Assembly (NCBI RefSeq): GCF_000316035.1
Contig: NZ_ANHX01000071.1
Span: 62,001 to 126,000 of the forward strand
DNA from: Paenibacillus sp. PAMC 26794
GTDB taxonomy: Bacteria; Bacillota; Bacilli; Paenibacillales; Paenibacillaceae
DNA: 64,000 nucleotides
Reading direction: 5' to 3'
Below, in pieces: positions 63,041 through 64,000 of the stretch. The notes under the pieces were generated by a model that saw nothing but the letters and a program-made list of their open reading frames with translations, had not been told where the DNA came from and did not search any database. A program made the position numbers and the translations under genes. Numbering within the stretch: position 1 is the first letter of the stretch; each line of letters opens with the position of its first letter.

Positions 63041-64000
63041 TTATTTTTTAAGGTTGTAGAATCCTTTAAGACCATTGTATTGAGCCAGTTCACCCAGTTG
63101 ATCCTCAATGCGGAGCAATTGGTTGTACTTCGCGATACGGTCTGTACGGGAAGGAGCACCCGTTTTGATTTGACCAGCGTTAGTTGCAACAGCGATATCA
63201 GCGATTGTGCTGTCTTCGGACTCACCGGAACGGTGAGAGATTACAGCTGTGTATCCTGCGCGTTTAGCCATTTCGATTGCATCAAATGTTTCAGTCAATG
63301 TACCGATTTGGTTAACTTTGATCAGGATGGAGTTACCGATACCTTCGTCGATACCTTTACCCAGACGCTCAGTGTTCGTTACGAACAGGTCATCACCAAC
63401 GAGTTGTACTTTGTCTCCCAGTTTTTCTGTGAGCAATTTCCAACCATCCCAGTCATCTTCGGACATACCGTCTTCGATTGTGATGATTGGGTATTTCTCA
63501 ACCCATGAAGCCAGAAGGTCAACATACTCAGCAGAAGTGTAAGATTTACCTTCGCCAGCAAGTGTGTATTTACCATCTTTGTAGAACTCAGTAGAAGCTA
63601 CGTCCATACCCAGGAATACGTCAACGCCTGGCTTGTAACCTGCTTTTTCAATCGCTTCGATAATTGTAGTGATTGCTTCTTCATTTGAACCAAGGTTCGG
63701 TGCGAAACCACCTTCGTCACCTACAGCTGTGTTCAAGCCTTTGGAGCTCAGTACGGATTTCAGGTTGTGGAAGATTTCTGCGCCTACGCGAAGAGCTTCT
63801 TTGAAGCTTGGTGCTCCAACAGGAAGAACCATGAACTCTTGAACGTCGATGTTGTTGTCAGCATGCTCACCACCGTTGATGATGTTCATCATTGGTACTG
63901 GAAGTACTTTAGCGTTGAATCCGCCCAGGTAAACGTACAATGGCAGATCAAGAGCATCAGCAGCTGCGCGAGCAACAGCCATGGATACAGCCAGGATTGC
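63041..64000 (-). CDS. eno: Enolase (N-terminus beyond window)
   Basis: The frame runs off the right edge. About 320 C-terminal residues are present: AILAVSMAVARAAADAL at the edge, MNIINGGEHADNNIDVQEFMV, IEDGMSEDDWDGW, DDLFVTN, KVNQIGTLTE and SHRSGESED, all signature segments with the magnesium and catalytic Lys/Glu residues. It interconverts 2-phosphoglycerate and phosphoenolpyruvate in glycolysis. Confidence 0.97.
   Translation of the reverse strand, partial: AILAVSMAVARAAADALDLPLYVYLGGFNAKVLPVPMMNIINGGEHADNNIDVQEFMVLPVGAPSFKEALRVGAEIFHNLKSVLSSKGLNTAVGDEGGFAPNLGSNEEAITTIIEAIEKAGYKPGVDVFLGMDVASTEFYKDGKYTLAGEGKSYTSAEYVDLLASWVEKYPIITIEDGMSEDDWDGWKLLTEKLGDKVQLVGDDLFVTNTERLGKGIDEGIGNSILIKVNQIGTLTETFDAIEMAKRAGYTAVISHRSGESEDSTIADIAVATNAGQIKTGAPSRTDRIAKYNQLLRIEDQLGELAQYNGLKGFYNLKK

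Noticed and set aside
1..64000. CRISPR arrays and retrons
   Set aside because: No regularly spaced short repeats with unique spacers and no reverse transcriptase or Cas-like ORF were seen. The two-unit repeat at 15987 is not CRISPR-like.

Overview
The window looks like a piece of a Paenibacillus chromosome or a close relative. The reasons are the glycan-utilisation layout (YtcP/LplB-type permeases with lipoprotein binding proteins, a YesM/YesN-type two-component system with a three-gene ABC transporter), Bacillota ribosome-binding sites (AGGAGG, with several TTG and GTG starts), an rnr-smpB-ssrA block, and many palindromic intergenic repeats. This assignment is inferred from gene content; no search was run.

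Region 1 (1-15.6 kb, nearly all minus strand) is a glycan-degradation locus. It holds a carbohydrate ABC transporter (binding lipoprotein cut by the window edge, two permeases), two GH29 alpha-L-fucosidases (one with a frameshift), a Gfo/Idh/MocA dehydrogenase, a sugar isomerase/epimerase-like TIM barrel, a GH35 beta-galactosidase, CutC, and a GH3 beta-glucosidase with permuted domain order. Its intergenic gaps hold several MITE-like inverted repeats and a decayed tandem repeat.

Region 2 (15.9-17.03 kb) is the most unusual element. A sigma-A promoter drives two 120-nt direct repeats, followed by an intrinsic terminator and then a 226-aa AT-rich ORF with its own terminator. Each repeat can fold into an H-type pseudoknot inside an outer stem, and the two copies differ by compensatory base-pair changes. 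This is the layout of a type III (RNA antitoxin, protein toxin) toxin-antitoxin locus, but the protein does not look like ToxN/AbiQ; it may be a PBECR4-like nuclease.

Region 3 (17-33 kb) is housekeeping and stress functions: LtrA-like membrane protein, an MhqO-type ring-cleaving dioxygenase and a DUF896 protein that share a palindromic operator, a ydjFGHI-like envelope-stress operon (PspA, zinc ribbon, TPM, SPFH), a PrpR-type regulator with a KdgT-type permease, four-carbon acid sugar kinase and PdxA2 (threonate/erythronate-type catabolism), a TetR-permease-ATPase set resembling the haem-efflux HrtRBA system, and an AraC regulator.

Region 4 (33-50 kb) carries a GH38 alpha-mannosidase, an aldo/keto reductase, an MGT-family glycosyltransferase, a secreted PPC-like protein, an MscS-type channel, a polysaccharide deacetylase, and a sugar ABC transporter with its YesMN-type two-component system.

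Region 5 (51.3-57.6 kb) is an AT-rich island built on the 3' end of the tmRNA gene ssrA. Partial ssrA copies lie at 51310, 52241 and (degenerate) 55229, before the intact gene at 57540-57901. The copy at 52241 and ssrA itself share 98 identical bases flanking a 5.3-kb segment without a recognisable integrase. Cargo: a zeta-toxin-like kinase with a small partner, an SMC/RloC-like ATPase with zinc hook and probable C-terminal HEPN-like domain, a second HEPN-motif protein, and decayed genes.

Region 6 (57.5-64 kb) is conserved: ssrA, smpB, rnr (RNase R with a 217-aa glycine-rich tail), secG and the 3' part of eno.
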